Assembly: GCA_002375465.1 (NCBI GenBank)
Contig: DFLT01000017.1
Location: forward strand, 306,770-337,811
Reading direction: 5' to 3'
DNA length: 31,042 nt
From: Alphaproteobacteria bacterium UBA3612
GTDB lineage: Bacteria; Pseudomonadota; Alphaproteobacteria; Sphingomonadales; Sphingomonadaceae
The position numbers and the translations under genes were made by a program. A model generated the notes under the pieces. The model had not been told where the DNA came from, searched no databases, and was given only the letters and a program-made list of their open reading frames with translations. Of this stretch, positions 30,899-31,042 are shown in pieces (the stretch's first letter is position 1; the number at the start of each line of letters is the position of its first letter).

Positions 30899-31042
30899 TC
30901 GCCATTCTGTGACTTTTTTTTGTCGCGTCTGCGAGAAATACGCCCTTTCGGAACATCGAATGCTTTTGGTTTAGTTTCTTCTCGGCAGTTCACCGATGGT
31001 ACGGTTTGTTACCAAGGGCCTAGGGTCCAGACTCATTCACAG

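Noticed and set aside
1..31042. CRISPR array, insertion sequence or phage
   Set aside because: No spaced direct repeats, transposase, integrase or phage structural genes were seen in any frame.

Overview
The window looks like a chromosomal segment of a Sphingomonadales-type alphaproteobacterium. Pointers are the ntrY-ntrX-hfq-hflX/mazG neighbourhood, EipA (DUF1134), a sphingomonad-style winged-helix regulator, paired Crp/Fnr regulators, a PEP-CTERM protein and a high-GC background. I see no phage, insertion sequence, integrase, CRISPR array or rRNA. The one RNA gene is tRNA-Gln(TTG). The genus call is inference, because no database search was possible.

Layout. 1-600 is the 3' end of ilvE. 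688-6558 is a small polysaccharide module: a periplasmic exporter with about six SLBB repeats and a nucleotide-sugar dehydrogenase on +, then a YdcF/DUF218 membrane protein and a UDP-glucuronate-4-epimerase-like enzyme on -. No glycosyltransferase or polymerase is present. After tRNA-Gln (6705-6779) comes a divergent gspC/gspK pair from a type II secretion system, with none of its other parts nearby. Then come a Tat-exported PhoX-type phosphatase, a PEP-CTERM protein, a very acidic small lipoprotein and ettA. 13614-16929 (- strand) is a tightly overlapping TadG(vWA)-TadE-TadE module without its motor genes. Facing away from it are a short squalene/phytoene-synthase-like gene and a membrane-anchored EF-hand protein.

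18098-26348 is mainly housekeeping and regulation: acetyl-CoA synthetase, MazG, HflX, Hfq and the NtrYX two-component pair. NtrX lacks a recognisable GAFTGA loop, and HflX lacks a canonical start at its apparent conserved N-terminus. 26427-30898 is regulator-rich: a LuxR-type solo, EipA, a winged-helix protein, two divergent Crp/Fnr proteins (one apparently missing much of its sensor domain) sharing an inverted-repeat region, and a small orphan protein.

Common thread. Much of the window concerns the cell envelope: capsule export, T2SS, Tat and PEP-CTERM sorting, Tad pseudopilins, lipoproteins and EipA. I found no unmistakable new multi-gene system. The best candidates for a second look are the PhoX/PEP-CTERM/T2SS neighbourhood, the motorless TadG-TadE-TadE module with its low-GC tyrosine-rich insert, the phytoene-synthase-like/EF-hand pair, and the divergent Crp pair with a shared operator-like repeat.
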